From Paenibacillus crassostreae (GTDB lineage: Bacteria > Bacillota > Bacilli > Paenibacillales > Paenibacillaceae), in contig NZ_CP017770.1 of the NCBI RefSeq assembly GCF_001857945.1, positions 4,154,001 through 4,218,000 on the forward strand: a stretch of 64,000 bases of DNA, in the 5' to 3' direction. How positions within the stretch are numbered: position 1 is the first letter of the stretch; each line of letters begins with the position of its first letter. The notes below the pieces were generated by a model that was not told where the DNA came from, ran no database searches, and worked only from the letters and a program-made list of their open reading frames with translations. The position numbers and the translations under genes are program-made. This document shows positions 45,027-53,945 of this stretch, one piece after another.

Positions 45027-45908
45027 ATGCATATTCAAAGTTATCATGAACCATCTGAGTTCTTAATGCGTGCAGAACCACTGTTGCAGCAGAATGAAGT
45101 GCTTAATAATCTTCCGCTTGGTATCGCTTACCGATTAGTCCAATCCATCAAGCATACCGTAAAGGATGCATACCATGAAGGTCCATTTCCATTTATGGCC
45201 ATAGCTAGTGAGGGGGATGTGGATGTTCTTGTGCTACTGAAGACAAGTGCCCATCTTATTATCTATGTGAGTGACATGGTACAAGATCTTGAAGTTCGAT
45301 CTAATGCTTTCACCGAGGCCATACGTCATATCCAGCAACAAGAAGAGATTCAAATACCCAGTATTATTGGATTACGAGAGACAACTCACCTTTTCGCTGA
45401 GAAGTGGAAGGAAATAACGGGAAAATCATATGAAATTCAGATGAATCAACGGATATATGCTTGTGAGAAAGTTGCGGAAGTGAAGCTGAGTTCTGGTATA
45501 TTCAGAGCAGCTGAGCCAAGGGATATTCCTACACTTGGACAGTGGATTTATGATTTCTCCGCAGAAGCAATGGATGGAGTTTCTATGAAACAAGCGATTG
45601 ACATGGCTAGATTCGGCACTGATCAATCAGCTATCTATATATGGGATGATGGTGAACCAGTCTCGATGGCCCAACAGACTAGACCTACACTCCATGGAGC
45701 TGTAGTTAATTTAGTATATACACCACCTCAACATCGTAGTAAAGGGTATGCTCAATCATGCGTCTCAACCCTGACACGTAATATGTTGCGTGGACCTTAT
45801 GAGTTTGCAAGCCTGTACACGGATATGAGCAATCCGATTTCTAATCATATTTATGTAAAAGTTGGATATGAACCTAGAGCAGATTCTGTTGTGATTGCAT
45901 TTAAATAA
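45027..45908 (+). CDS. GNAT family acetyltransferase (two-part)
   Basis: About 293 residues. The C-terminal third holds the GNAT acetyl-CoA site, PPQHRSKGYAQSCVSTLTRNM (shown here shortened as QHRSKGYAQSCVS), with the ending LYTDMSNPISNHIYVKVGYE. The N-terminal 150 residues form a second, degenerate GNAT-like fold, as in many Bacillus FR47-like proteins. GAAGGGAG precedes ATG 45027. Substrate unknown. It is followed by copy B of the repeated structured terminator. Confidence 0.85.
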   Translation: MHIQSYHEPSEFLMRAEPLLQQNEVLNNLPLGIAYRLVQSIKHTVKDAYHEGPFPFMAIASEGDVDVLVLLKTSAHLIIYVSDMVQDLEVRSNAFTEAIRHIQQQEEIQIPSIIGLRETTHLFAEKWKEITGKSYEIQMNQRIYACEKVAEVKLSSGIFRAAEPRDIPTLGQWIYDFSAEAMDGVSMKQAIDMARFGTDQSAIYIWDDGEPVSMAQQTRPTLHGAVVNLVYTPPQHRSKGYAQSCVSTLTRNMLRGPYEFASLYTDMSNPISNHIYVKVGYEPRADSVVIAFK

Positions 45909-45915
45909 TACCGAT

Positions 45916-46022
45916 ATAGGTGTTGATAGAACCATCTACTTATGGCTGAGCTTAACTGATCCATTCCACTAAGGAAGCGAATTGCCAACCTTAGATGTGG
46001 GTCTGATGGGCTCTATTTTTTA
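45916..46022 (+). terminator. Long branched rho-independent terminator, copy B of a repeated element
   Basis: ATAGAACCATC (45926-45936) pairs with GATGGGCTCTAT (46005-46016) with one mismatch and one bulge, then a T run. Inner stem CCACTAAGG/CCTTAGATGTGG. The blocks ATAGGTGTT, TAGAACC and GTCTGATGG occur in the same order as in the element at 5711-5813, while the inner stems differ in sequence. Confidence 0.75.
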
Positions 46023-46142
46023 TATTTCCGCAGATACGGATTTCCTAAAATGGTACGAAGTATCACTTACATCGGAAGGATAAACTTTTTGAAAAGGACT
46101 GTAAAGCCGTTTCTGCTTGATTAATAGGGGAGTGTGAATGTG

Positions 46143-46814
46143 ATGAATATGAAAAAAATTGCAGCTGAACATGCTGTTCAATATATTGAAGATGGTATGA
46201 AAGTTGGATTAGGTACAGGTTCAACAGCCTATTGGGCCATTCAGAAGTTAGGACAAAGGGTACAGGAAGGGTTATCAATTCAGGCTGTTGCAACATCGAT
46301 TGCATCAGAGAAATTAGCCTTAGAACTTGGCATTCCGATCATCCCCTTCGCAGAATTGAATGGCCTAAATGTAACCATTGATGGAGCAGATGAAGTAAAT
46401 CCAGAATTACATTTGATCAAAGGTGGGGGTGGTGCACTTCTGCGAGAGAAAATCGTAGCCTACCATAGTGAAAAACTCATCATTATTGCAGATGAGAGTA
46501 AATGGGTGCCAACATTAGGACAATTTCCATTGCCAGTGGAGATCATTCCATTCGCTGTCGAGTGGACGGTACAATCCCTAGAACAACTTGGTTGTAAAGT
46601 TCAGCTTCGGACAGAGGGGGAACAAATATTCATTACAGATAACCAAAACTACATAGCAGATTGTAGTTTTGGTACAATCCCATCACCGCTCAAATTACAC
46701 AATGATATACTCAGCATCCCCGGAATCGTGGATAATGGTTTGTTCATTGGATTAGCAGATCAGGTAATTATTGGGCACAAGGATGGTAGTGTAGAAATTA
46801 TGGGACGTAAATGA
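46143..46814 (+). CDS. rpiA: Ribose-5-phosphate isomerase A
   Basis: Interconverts ribose 5-phosphate and ribulose 5-phosphate in the pentose phosphate pathway. About 223 residues with the phosphate loop VGLGTGSTA, catalytic ATIDGADEVNP type segment (TIDGADEVNP) and KGGGGALLREKIVA. The frame opens at GTG 46134, but AGGGGAG sits directly before that codon, so ATG 46143 is more likely. Its stop overlaps the next gene. B. subtilis has RpiB instead; RpiA is common in Paenibacillus. Confidence 0.93.
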   Translation: MNMKKIAAEHAVQYIEDGMKVGLGTGSTAYWAIQKLGQRVQEGLSIQAVATSIASEKLALELGIPIIPFAELNGLNVTIDGADEVNPELHLIKGGGGALLREKIVAYHSEKLIIIADESKWVPTLGQFPLPVEIIPFAVEWTVQSLEQLGCKVQLRTEGEQIFITDNQNYIADCSFGTIPSPLKLHNDILSIPGIVDNGLFIGLADQVIIGHKDGSVEIMGRK

Positions 46815-47266
46815 GTAAATCTAAATTCATCATCTGGATACGTAATATTGTTCTAACGATTCTGATTGTCAGCTATAGTGCTTGTCTCTTGTATTGGATG
46901 TTTATTGGTTTTGGACGTGAAAGACATGCAGATGGTCCACTTAACTATAATTTGATTCCATTTGAGACCATAAAGCTATACATCCGTAATATGGGGCAGT
47001 TACCAAATTGGACTTGGATTATTAATTTATTTGGGAATGTTGCTGTTTTTATACCTTTTGGGCTTACGCTTCCAGTTCTTTTCCCTAAGTTGAGATCTTA
47101 TTGGCGCTTGGGAAGTTATTTCGTAATGATTGTGCTATTCCTAGAGGTATCACAGATGTTATTACGTGTTGGAAGTTTTGATATTGATGATGTAATCTTA
47201 AATGTCTTAGGGGTATGGATTGGATATAGCATGATTCGTAGCTTACTTAGACGTTACATATCTTAG
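46811..47266 (+). CDS. VanZ family membrane protein
   Basis: 151 residues with four helices: a first helix, then YNLIPFETIKLYI, NLFGNVAVFIPFGLTLPVLF and FDIDDVILNVLGVWIGY, the usual VanZ-like pattern. The ATG overlaps the rpiA TGA by four bases. VanZ raises teicoplanin resistance in enterococci, but chromosomal homologues like this one are not tied to resistance and their role is unclear. Confidence 0.87.
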   Translation: MSKSKFIIWIRNIVLTILIVSYSACLLYWMFIGFGRERHADGPLNYNLIPFETIKLYIRNMGQLPNWTWIINLFGNVAVFIPFGLTLPVLFPKLRSYWRLGSYFVMIVLFLEVSQMLLRVGSFDIDDVILNVLGVWIGYSMIRSLLRRYIS

Positions 47267-47340
47267 GTGGAAATGTGGAATATTACCTTTATCTTGGTTG
47301 AATAAGACCTTGAAATCTTGTATAGAGGTGAATAGTTTCA

Positions 47341-48126
47341 ATGAAACGCCCAGTTCTATTGATGATTGCTTGTATGTTATTGGCTTTCGGAGTTACACAG
47401 ATTAATGCAGAGTCGGCAAGAGATCAACATGTCTATCATTTTGGCTTCAAGAAAAGCAAAGATGGACAACTACCATCCATTAATGAAGAAGGATTTAAGC
47501 CTATATTAGAGAAGCATGGAGCTATTTTCCTGGGAGATACATCGCAAAAGGAGATTTACTTAACCTTTGATAATGGTTATGAGAATGGTTACACTGCTAA
47601 GATATTAGATACTCTGCGGGATAAGCAGGTACCTTCTATCTTTTTTGTGACAGGACACTATGTTAAAAGCCAACCTGAATTGGTCAAAAGGATGGTCTCT
47701 GAAGGTCACCTTATAGGAAACCATTCCTGGAGTCATCCAGATGTGACGCAAATTTCCAACACGCAATTAAAGGATGAGTTGCTTAAAGTGAAGAATGCAG
47801 TCGCAGAAATAACCAGCCAGAAAGAGATGGCTTTCTTGCGCGCTCCTCGGGGGATTTTTAATGAAGTCATGTTAGAATCAAGTCGAACAGAAGGTTATAC
47901 GAATGTATTCTGGTCTGTTGCATATAAAGATTGGGATATAAATGTTCAAAAAGGTTCAGAGTATGCCTATACGCAAGTGATGAATCAACTTCATCCGGGT
48001 GCTGTTATACTACTCCATTCCGTATCTAAAGATAATGCCGAGGCCATGGGCCAGATTATTGATGGTGCAAGGAAACAGGGGTTTGTGTTCAAAAGCCTAA
48101 CCGAGTTACAAAAAAAGGTTTATTAA
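47341..48126 (+). CDS. pdaA: Polysaccharide deacetylase, PdaA-type (spore cortex muramic-delta-lactam synthesis)
   Basis: 261 residues: signal peptide or anchor (LLMIACMLLAFGVTQINA), then a NodB fold. The metal and catalytic motifs are YLTFDNGYENGY (in which Asn replaces one metal Asp, as in PdaA), GNHSWSHPD and the RAPRGIFNE and LLHSVS segments. The match along the full length and the DNGYENGY signature place it with PdaA, which makes muramic delta-lactam in spore cortex, so the host is a spore former. GAGGTG precedes ATG 47341. Confidence 0.9.
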   Translation: MKRPVLLMIACMLLAFGVTQINAESARDQHVYHFGFKKSKDGQLPSINEEGFKPILEKHGAIFLGDTSQKEIYLTFDNGYENGYTAKILDTLRDKQVPSIFFVTGHYVKSQPELVKRMVSEGHLIGNHSWSHPDVTQISNTQLKDELLKVKNAVAEITSQKEMAFLRAPRGIFNEVMLESSRTEGYTNVFWSVAYKDWDINVQKGSEYAYTQVMNQLHPGAVILLHSVSKDNAEAMGQIIDGARKQGFVFKSLTELQKKVY

Positions 48127-48190
48127 GATTGACAATAGTTCTTCTTTGCATTACCTTTATATTAAGATAATGTTGTCGGAGGTAGAATTT

Positions 48191-48655
48191 GTGGTAGAGA
48201 TTAATAAGACAAAAGATAACAATGATCTTTCATTAGATTTATTCATTGTATTGGTGCGAGCCTATAATTCCGTGGTAGCTCATTCCACTCGTAGCATCCA
48301 AAGTCATGGATTGAATTCAACAGAGTTTGGAGTACTGGACTTGTTGTTTCATAAGGGGCCACAACCGTTGCAGAAAATTGGTGAGAAAGTACTTATCTCA
48401 AGTGGGAATATTACTTACGTTGCTGATAAACTTCAAAGTAAGAACTTATTGGTTCGAATTGCTTCTCCTGATGATCGTCGTGTGATTTTTGCTGATCTAA
48501 CGGAAGAAGGAAGAACCTTTATGGAAGAAGTATTTCCTCAACATGAGAACGTTATTGCTCATTCTGTAGAAGGTCTAAATGAAGATGAAAAGAAACTAGC
48601 TATCAGCTTACTAAAGAAGTTAGGACATTCAGCCGAGAGTGCAAGTAGACTTTAA
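48191..48655 (+). CDS. MarR family transcriptional regulator
   Basis: Winged-helix protein of 155 residues. HTH region GLNSTEFGVLDLLFHKGPQ and LISSGNITYVADKLQ, then the wing SPDDRRVIFADLTEEGR. GTG 48191 sits seven bases after GGAGGT, so the longer reading from 48146 is not used. No Cys near the N-terminus, so it is not an OhrR-type peroxide sensor. Target genes are unknown; the next gene (ywbE) is 100 bases on. Confidence 0.87.
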   Translation: MVEINKTKDNNDLSLDLFIVLVRAYNSVVAHSTRSIQSHGLNSTEFGVLDLLFHKGPQPLQKIGEKVLISSGNITYVADKLQSKNLLVRIASPDDRRVIFADLTEEGRTFMEEVFPQHENVIAHSVEGLNEDEKKLAISLLKKLGHSAESASRL

Positions 48656-48755
48656 TCCCTGATCAAGATGAACCCATGATTTGCATAAACAAGGCTATTC
48701 CTGTATCGTTTCCAATGACGGAATGAATAAATGATATATGGGAAGTGAATAAGAA

Positions 48756-48953
48756 TTGAATGGTCAACTTAGATCAACCATATCTGCAGGACTTGAAGTA
48801 GATATCGTACTGAAGCAAGATCAACCAACGGGTAAGTTAACGCGAGGTATCGTCAAGGATCTTCTCACAAATTCACCGAAGCATCCTCACGGGATTAAAG
48901 TGCGTTTAACTAGTGGACAGGTTGGACGTGTACAGCATATTATTCAGAAATAA
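48756..48953 (+). CDS. ywbE: YwbE family protein
   Basis: 65 residues of the YwbE (DUF2196) family: GLEVDIVLKQDQPTGKLTRG, then LLTNSPKHPHGIKVRLTSG and VGRVQHI. A TTG start with a weak ribosome site (GGGAAG) at ten bases. These small basic proteins are widespread in Bacilli, Archaea and yeasts without known function; the pattern suggests an OB- or KOW-like nucleic acid-binding fold, which is inference. Confidence 0.85.
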   Translation: MNGQLRSTISAGLEVDIVLKQDQPTGKLTRGIVKDLLTNSPKHPHGIKVRLTSGQVGRVQHIIQK

Positions 48954-48978
48954 AAGGGTTGCTCGTGAAGACACAAAC

Positions 48979-49026
48979 AAAAGCAGCATCGGACTTTGCT
49001 TTCAAGTTCGATGCTGCTTTTGTTTT
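48979..49026. terminator. Terminator between convergent ywbE and the next gene
   Basis: AAAAGCAGCATCGGACTT (48979-48996) pairs with AAGTTCGATGCTGCTTTT (49004-49021), one mismatch, 7-base loop, and is followed by GTTTT. The A-rich left flank could also serve the opposite strand. Confidence 0.85.
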
Positions 49027-49051
49027 GTTATATACACTTGTAAAATATCCA

Positions 49052-49354
49052 TTACATCATCCCGAAACGTTCCAATTGATGCCACAATTTCTCCTGTAGT
49101 AATATTTCCCTTTGCTTAGGTCCGAGAAGATCGAAATGAGGATAAGAATCACGATGATGAATATATTTTGACGGTAATTCGTGAGCAATACACCATTCAG
49201 ATAAACGGTTCACATCCGCACAACCTACCTTGGTAACGGTATTGAACTTAGGAAATCGAGGATCGATCCAATAATGAGTGAGGTATGCAATTTCGCCTCT
49301 ATTAACGGCTGCTTTCCATTGCGATAATTCTACTCTGTTAATTCCAAAAGCCAT
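49052..49354 (-). CDS. Conserved hypothetical protein
   Basis: About 100 residues, MAFGINRVELSQWKAAV then EIAYLTHYWIDPRFPKF, WCIAHELPSKYIHHRDSYPH and FDLLGPKQREILLQE. I recognise this as a conserved Bacillus/Paenibacillus family of unknown function (similar in pattern to YneQ, which I recall only loosely). The His-rich middle (YIHHRDSYPHFD) could bind metal. On the minus strand a TATAAT at 49397-49392 overlaps the upstream ATG 49393, so the ATG at 49354, after AAGGATG, is the likely start. Confidence 0.72.
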   Translation of the reverse strand: MAFGINRVELSQWKAAVNRGEIAYLTHYWIDPRFPKFNTVTKVGCADVNRLSEWCIAHELPSKYIHHRDSYPHFDLLGPKQREILLQEKLWHQLERFGMM

Positions 49355-49541
49355 AATAAGTTTCATCCTTATCTGCGCGTAATTAATACTCATTATACAT
49401 GAGTTGCAAATAGGACTCTAATATAGGATAAAATGAATTCGTTTTCACTTCGACAAATTAATTGAGTATTCGACAGAGGTCCTGTGTTATATTTACGGAT
49501 ACTTCTCATCACAATAATCTTGATTTTAGGGGGAACATCCA

Positions 49542-50561
49542 TTGAGCATCATCGAAGTTAGGCAATTATCTAAGTCATTCCAGCAAGCCGTGAAAGAACC
49601 TGGGTTGAAAGGGGCAATGAAACATTTATTTGTACCGAAATACATAGATAAAATAGCAGTGAAACCGTTGGATTTAACTATAGAAGCTGGTGAATCCGTG
49701 GCTTATGTTGGACCAAATGGAGCGGGTAAATCAACCACTATTAAGATGCTAACAGGAATTCTTGTACCTTCCTCGGGTACGATCGCTGTTAATGGTATCA
49801 ATCCACATAAGAAAAGGATGGAGAATGCGCAACAGATCGGGGCAGTATTCGGACAACGTACACAGTTATGGTGGGATATCCCGATTGTGGAATCTTTTTC
49901 GCTACTCAAAGATATTTATGAGATTCCGGATACAACATATAAAGCTAATCTCGATATGTTCGTTGAGATGTTAGGTATGAATGAGTTCATCCATTTATCT
50001 GCTAGAAAGCTATCATTGGGTCAACGTATGCGTGCGGATTTGGCCGCGTCCCTATTACATAATCCACCTATACTATATTTAGATGAACCTACGATAGGAT
50101 TAGATGTATCCGTTAAACAGAAGATTCGTGAATTCATCAAAAAGATTAATCAAGAGCAGCGCACAACAGTTATGCTGACTACGCATGATCTAGGTGATAT
50201 TGAAGATTTGTGCAAAAGATTGATTATCATCGACAAAGGATCGATTATTTATGATGGTACGCTGGAGCAAGTGAAGCGTCATTTTGCAAAAGAACGACGT
50301 ATCTTTTTTCAAGTAACCTCCCCACCTCCATTGTTGTTTACAGAAATATCTGATGTAACTGGGTTGAAGCTTGATATTCTAAGTGAACTAGAATTCTCCA
50401 TCTCATTTGATAGATATCAATTTACGGCGAGTGATGTCGTTAGTCGGGTAATGAAGTATGGGGAAATTCAGGATTTCCGAATGGAAGAGTCTGATATCGA
50501 ACAAGTGATTAAAGCAGTCTATGACGGTAATTTGGACTTGAATCAGACGATACAAGTGTAA
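49542..50561 (+). CDS. ABC-2 type exporter ATP-binding protein
   Basis: ABC ATPase of 339 residues: Walker A GPNGAGKST, signature LSLGQRMR, Walker B ILYLDEP, switch TTHD, then a 90-residue C-terminal domain seen in ABC-2 export ATPases. TTG start after GGGGG. The two following genes encode six-helix permeases of the same family (COG4586 with COG4587 and COG3694 type), a set often linked to export of hydrophobic or cationic compounds. The substrate is unknown. Confidence 0.9.
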   Translation: MSIIEVRQLSKSFQQAVKEPGLKGAMKHLFVPKYIDKIAVKPLDLTIEAGESVAYVGPNGAGKSTTIKMLTGILVPSSGTIAVNGINPHKKRMENAQQIGAVFGQRTQLWWDIPIVESFSLLKDIYEIPDTTYKANLDMFVEMLGMNEFIHLSARKLSLGQRMRADLAASLLHNPPILYLDEPTIGLDVSVKQKIREFIKKINQEQRTTVMLTTHDLGDIEDLCKRLIIIDKGSIIYDGTLEQVKRHFAKERRIFFQVTSPPPLLFTEISDVTGLKLDILSELEFSISFDRYQFTASDVVSRVMKYGEIQDFRMEESDIEQVIKAVYDGNLDLNQTIQV

Positions 50562-50577
50562 GGAGGACGGAGCATTT

Positions 50578-51378
50578 ATGGTAAGGTTTAAAAAATATAA
50601 AAGCATCTCAAATCGTTCTCTACAAAATGTGTTAGCCTATCGGACTTCCTATATCATTACCTTTGCATCCAATTTTGTGAACTTATTGGCTATTTATTTT
50701 CTATGGCAGGGTATTTATGGGGGACGTATGGAGCTAGGTGGATATACATGGGATCAGATGAAGACGTATTTACTCGTAACATTTCTAGCGAATTCCATTC
50801 TTTCTTGGTATTCCGAGACGGCCATATCTGGAAAAATTCTGGATGGAAGTGTCGTTGCGGATTTATTGAAGCCGATTGATTTTCAAAGTGCAAGATTTGC
50901 CGAGACATTAGGATCAAGTCTACTTGAAGGTGGGATGGGGACGATTATTATCGGAACATTCATGCTCTTTACACCGGGTGTCAGTATCCCTGATTCTCCT
51001 TTGATCTGGGTATTTTTTATCGTAAGCATGTTTGCAGCAATGTTAGTGAAATTCGGCGTTGTTTACCTAGCAGCGTTACTATGTTTCTGGTCAACAGGTT
51101 CGATGGGTATCGTATGGGCTCGAATTGCGGTTACAAATCTACTGTCGGGTGCATTAGTTCCTTTAGCATTTTTTCCTAATTGGTTAGAGAATTTAGCGAT
51201 GCTTCTTCCATTCCAGAGTATTATTCATACACCCACCGTGATTTTTCTGCAACAGGCAGATGTTCTTGAGATGTTGAAGCTGATTGGGGTGCAATGTTTC
51301 TGGGGATGTACTTTATGGATAGCCGGTAGATTCATGTGGAATTGGGCGGTTCGTCAAGTGACCATTCATGGAGGTTAA
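50578..51378 (+). CDS. ABC-2 type exporter permease (COG4587-like)
   Basis: 266 residues with six predicted helices. Segments NVLAYRTSYIITFASNF, ILDGSVVADLLKPIDFQSAR and PLAFFPNWLENLAMLLPFQSI (here cut to PNWLENLAMLLPF) match ABC2_membrane_6 permeases. AAGGAGG precedes ATG 50578, 16 bases after the ATPase stop. It probably forms a heterodimer with the next gene product. Confidence 0.88.
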   Translation: MVRFKKYKSISNRSLQNVLAYRTSYIITFASNFVNLLAIYFLWQGIYGGRMELGGYTWDQMKTYLLVTFLANSILSWYSETAISGKILDGSVVADLLKPIDFQSARFAETLGSSLLEGGMGTIIIGTFMLFTPGVSIPDSPLIWVFFIVSMFAAMLVKFGVVYLAALLCFWSTGSMGIVWARIAVTNLLSGALVPLAFFPNWLENLAMLLPFQSIIHTPTVIFLQQADVLEMLKLIGVQCFWGCTLWIAGRFMWNWAVRQVTIHGG

Positions 51379-51437
51379 GCTTGTTATTATAACTATGTGA
51401 TTACGAGTGAATACAGGTAAGATAGGAGTGAGTATAG

Positions 51438-52235
51438 ATGCAGCTTTCACGAATTCTTTTTTTGTACAAAAGAATGTATATTCAGCAACTCAAGGCAATC
51501 ATGGAGTATAATAAGGATTTCTACATATTAATGGGTTCAGCCGCATTAACTCAAGTGCTTGGTTTTATCTTCTTATGGGTTATTTACGATCGGATTCCAG
51601 ATATCAATGGGTGGCAGTTCTGGGAAGTGGCCTTCATGTATGCGATGATTTTCCTCACAGAAGGGATCTGTTCTCTTTTCTTTGAAGGGACATGGCGAAT
51701 GGGTGGTCTGGTGAATCGCGGAGAACTAGATCGGTATTTATTGCGTCCTGTTCCAGTGATATTGCAAATTTTCTGTACGGGAATAGGAATTAATGGCATG
51801 GGGAATTTACTTATCGGTAGTGTTATCGTATGGCAATCGTTAAGTCACGGTAATATAGATTGGTCATTAGCAAAAGTGGCTATCATCCTGCTGCTCATGA
51901 TCACAGCGATTATCATCCGGGTATCTATCAATTTAGCAGGTAATTCGGCGGCATTCTGGATTCGTAATTCAGGGAATGCATTCCCATTAATGGTTCATAG
52001 TTTAGCCGATTTGGCGAAGTACCCAATAACGCTGTTTAATCAGGGAATACAAATTTTCATTTCGACTTTCATTCCGTATGCATTTATTAGTTTCTATCCT
52101 GCAACCTTTATTTTTAATAAAAGTGAGTGGCACGGGTGGTGGTTGTTAGCTCCTGTAGTAGCTGTAATAAGTGCATTAGCTGCATATGGCATATTCCGCG
52201 TGGGATTAAGAAGGTATGAAAGTACAGGGAATTAA
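51438..52235 (+). CDS. ABC-2 type exporter permease (COG3694-like)
   Basis: 265 residues, six helices, paralogous in organisation to the preceding permease: LKAIMEYNKDFYILMGSAAL, MGGLVNRGELDRYLLRPVPV and FISFYPATFIFNK (the ring of Arg and Pro after helix 2 is typical). TAGGAG precedes ATG 51438. Completes a three-gene exporter. Confidence 0.88.
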   Translation: MQLSRILFLYKRMYIQQLKAIMEYNKDFYILMGSAALTQVLGFIFLWVIYDRIPDINGWQFWEVAFMYAMIFLTEGICSLFFEGTWRMGGLVNRGELDRYLLRPVPVILQIFCTGIGINGMGNLLIGSVIVWQSLSHGNIDWSLAKVAIILLLMITAIIIRVSINLAGNSAAFWIRNSGNAFPLMVHSLADLAKYPITLFNQGIQIFISTFIPYAFISFYPATFIFNKSEWHGWWLLAPVVAVISALAAYGIFRVGLRRYESTGN

Positions 52236-52299
52236 TTAGAACAACTAAAGATGTGTGATAGGAGTTAACTTGAAAGATCTTGAGGAAGGAGCCTTCTGC

Positions 52300-52848
52300 G
52301 TGAGTTATATTCAACAATTAATGAAGATCATGGATCGAGATGAGGTTCGTCAGGATCTTGAATTGGTTCGAACTTTGAATCTTCCAGAGAGTTGTATAGC
52401 AGCCGGATATGTGCGGAATCTTGTATGGGATGTGCTCCATGGGTATGATCAAGTGACACCGCTGAATGATATTGATGTGATTTACTATGATTCTGCAGAT
52501 ATTTCCGAAGAGCGGGATAAGCTACTTACTATAAGATTGAATACGATAGATAGGAAAAACTGTTGGTCCGTAAAAAATCAGGCTCGTATGCACCTACGTA
52601 ATAAAGTAGAACCTTACGAGTCCACAAAGGATGCCATGAGTTGTTGGCCAGAGACAGCAACGGCTGTTGGACTGTATCTTGATGAGGAAGATCGTGTGCA
52701 ATTCATTTCACCTTATGGATTAGATGATTTATTTCAACTGAAGATAAGGCAATCTCCTAGATATATGGATACAACCTATTTCATAAAAAGGGTGACTGAG
52801 AAACAATGGTTAGCACGTTGGCCGAAACTCACCCTGATTGAAGTTTGA
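52300..52848 (+). CDS. Nucleotidyltransferase family protein (NTP_transf_6, DUF925)
   Basis: About 183 residues. It matches the NTP_transf_6 pattern: LNLPESCIAAGYVRNLVWDV, HGYDQVTPLNDIDVIYYD with the metal Asp pair, and DDLFQLKIRQSPRYMD. The frame is open from GTG 52255; ribosome-like AGGAAGGAG before GTG 52300 favours that start, though TTG 52270 after TAGGAG is possible. Function of the family is unknown; fold relates it to tRNA-type nucleotidyltransferases and toxin MNTs. Confidence 0.82.
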   Translation: MSYIQQLMKIMDRDEVRQDLELVRTLNLPESCIAAGYVRNLVWDVLHGYDQVTPLNDIDVIYYDSADISEERDKLLTIRLNTIDRKNCWSVKNQARMHLRNKVEPYESTKDAMSCWPETATAVGLYLDEEDRVQFISPYGLDDLFQLKIRQSPRYMDTTYFIKRVTEKQWLARWPKLTLIEV

Positions 52849-52878
52849 GATAAATACAACAATGAAGGGGAAGATTCC

Positions 52879-53874
52879 GTGAATAGGAAAGTTGTGATTG
52901 GGATCGATGGTGGAGGAAGTCATACACGTATACTTGTCGTAGATGAGCATGGAGAGGCACTTGCCTATATCGAGACAGGAGGATCTAATCCCTATCATCA
53001 TCCAGATGCAGGTCGTCATCTACAGGATGGAATTCATCAAGCCTTGAAGATTGCCCAGTGTACAGTTGAAGATGTCGTATCCCTAACAGCTGGTTTAGCA
53101 GGTCTTGATGAAGAGAAGAATTACATATGGGCAAATCAACAACTTGCTGCCACAGGTATAAAGGGAAGAATAAGTGCAGTGAATGATGCCTTTCCTGCAC
53201 AAGTAGGAGCTTTTCTGGGTGAGCCTGGTATTGTCGCAATCGGTGGTACGGGATCTATCATTTATGGACGGAACGAATGTGGAGAAGAGCAACGCAACTA
53301 TTCATTTGAACATTATGCACCTGCTGCTGCGAGATTTATTGGGTACGATACAGTTCACCGAATCATTGCAGGTAGATATGAGCAGGCTGATCAATCCTTC
53401 GTGGGTGAGGTGTTGAGTTTCTTTCAGTTAGAAGAAGTTAATCAACTAGCTCAGATAGGTACGAGAGGATTCTATGAGGAAGCTACAGTTAGAAATCGCT
53501 TCTTTGGACAGCTTGCACCGCTAGTCACTTTAGCTGCAGAACGTGGTGTTCCACTAGCCACTCAAGTATGCGATCATGCAGCTGATTCGGTAGCTATAGG
53601 TATATCTCTTGTAGGTTCTACATTCCGTTCAGCGGATATAAGAGTGTCATGTATAGGGAGCGTTCTGTTAAGCACCTATATGCGTAATGCCGTATTGCAA
53701 CAGTTAAGTATTCCTAATGCTTCGGACAAAAAATATCAATATAGTGATACACAAGTTGCCCCCGTGGTAGGGGCAGTGATCGATGCTTTCAATGCAGTGG
53801 GAATGAATCCATCAACTGAGTATCCTCCTTCTCTTCAACGATTTGTTGAATCTAATCTGATCGTGCAGGGTTGA
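52879..53874 (+). CDS. BadF/BadG-type ATPase, N-acetylglucosamine kinase-like
   Basis: ASKHA-fold kinase of 331 residues: phosphate 1 loop VIGIDGGGSHTRILVVD, LTAGLAGLDEE, VNDAFPAQVG and adenosine loop GIVAIGGTGSIIYG. This is the pattern of the BadF/BadG family, in which sugar kinases such as GlcNAc and GlcN kinases are common, while ATPase subunits that feed 2-hydroxyacyl-CoA dehydratases carry an Fe-S site not seen here. GTG start after GAAGGGGAAG. A sugar kinase role fits; substrate unknown. Confidence 0.82.
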   Translation: MNRKVVIGIDGGGSHTRILVVDEHGEALAYIETGGSNPYHHPDAGRHLQDGIHQALKIAQCTVEDVVSLTAGLAGLDEEKNYIWANQQLAATGIKGRISAVNDAFPAQVGAFLGEPGIVAIGGTGSIIYGRNECGEEQRNYSFEHYAPAAARFIGYDTVHRIIAGRYEQADQSFVGEVLSFFQLEEVNQLAQIGTRGFYEEATVRNRFFGQLAPLVTLAAERGVPLATQVCDHAADSVAIGISLVGSTFRSADIRVSCIGSVLLSTYMRNAVLQQLSIPNASDKKYQYSDTQVAPVVGAVIDAFNAVGMNPSTEYPPSLQRFVESNLIVQG

Positions 53875-53945
53875 AATTCTCCTTCAAAACTATTAAAGTA
53901 ACGTAAAGAGAATGTACTTAAAGAAATTGGCTGGAGGGTTACAAC

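Noticed and set aside
11987..46118. A 15-base identity (AGCCGTTTCTGCTTG) near 11987 and again near 46104
   Set aside because: In 64 kb on two strands a few such matches are expected by chance and the flanks do not match.
46811..47266. VanZ-like gene and AAC(3)-like gene as evidence for a resistance island
   Set aside because: They are 33 kb apart, no mobile elements are present and both families are common chromosomal genes in Paenibacillus.
47298..47326. TTGAAT, 17 bases, TATAGA before pdaA as a promoter
   Set aside because: The start point would fall after the ribosome site of pdaA, leaving no translatable leader; the -35 resembles the sigma-G pattern but no matching -10 follows.
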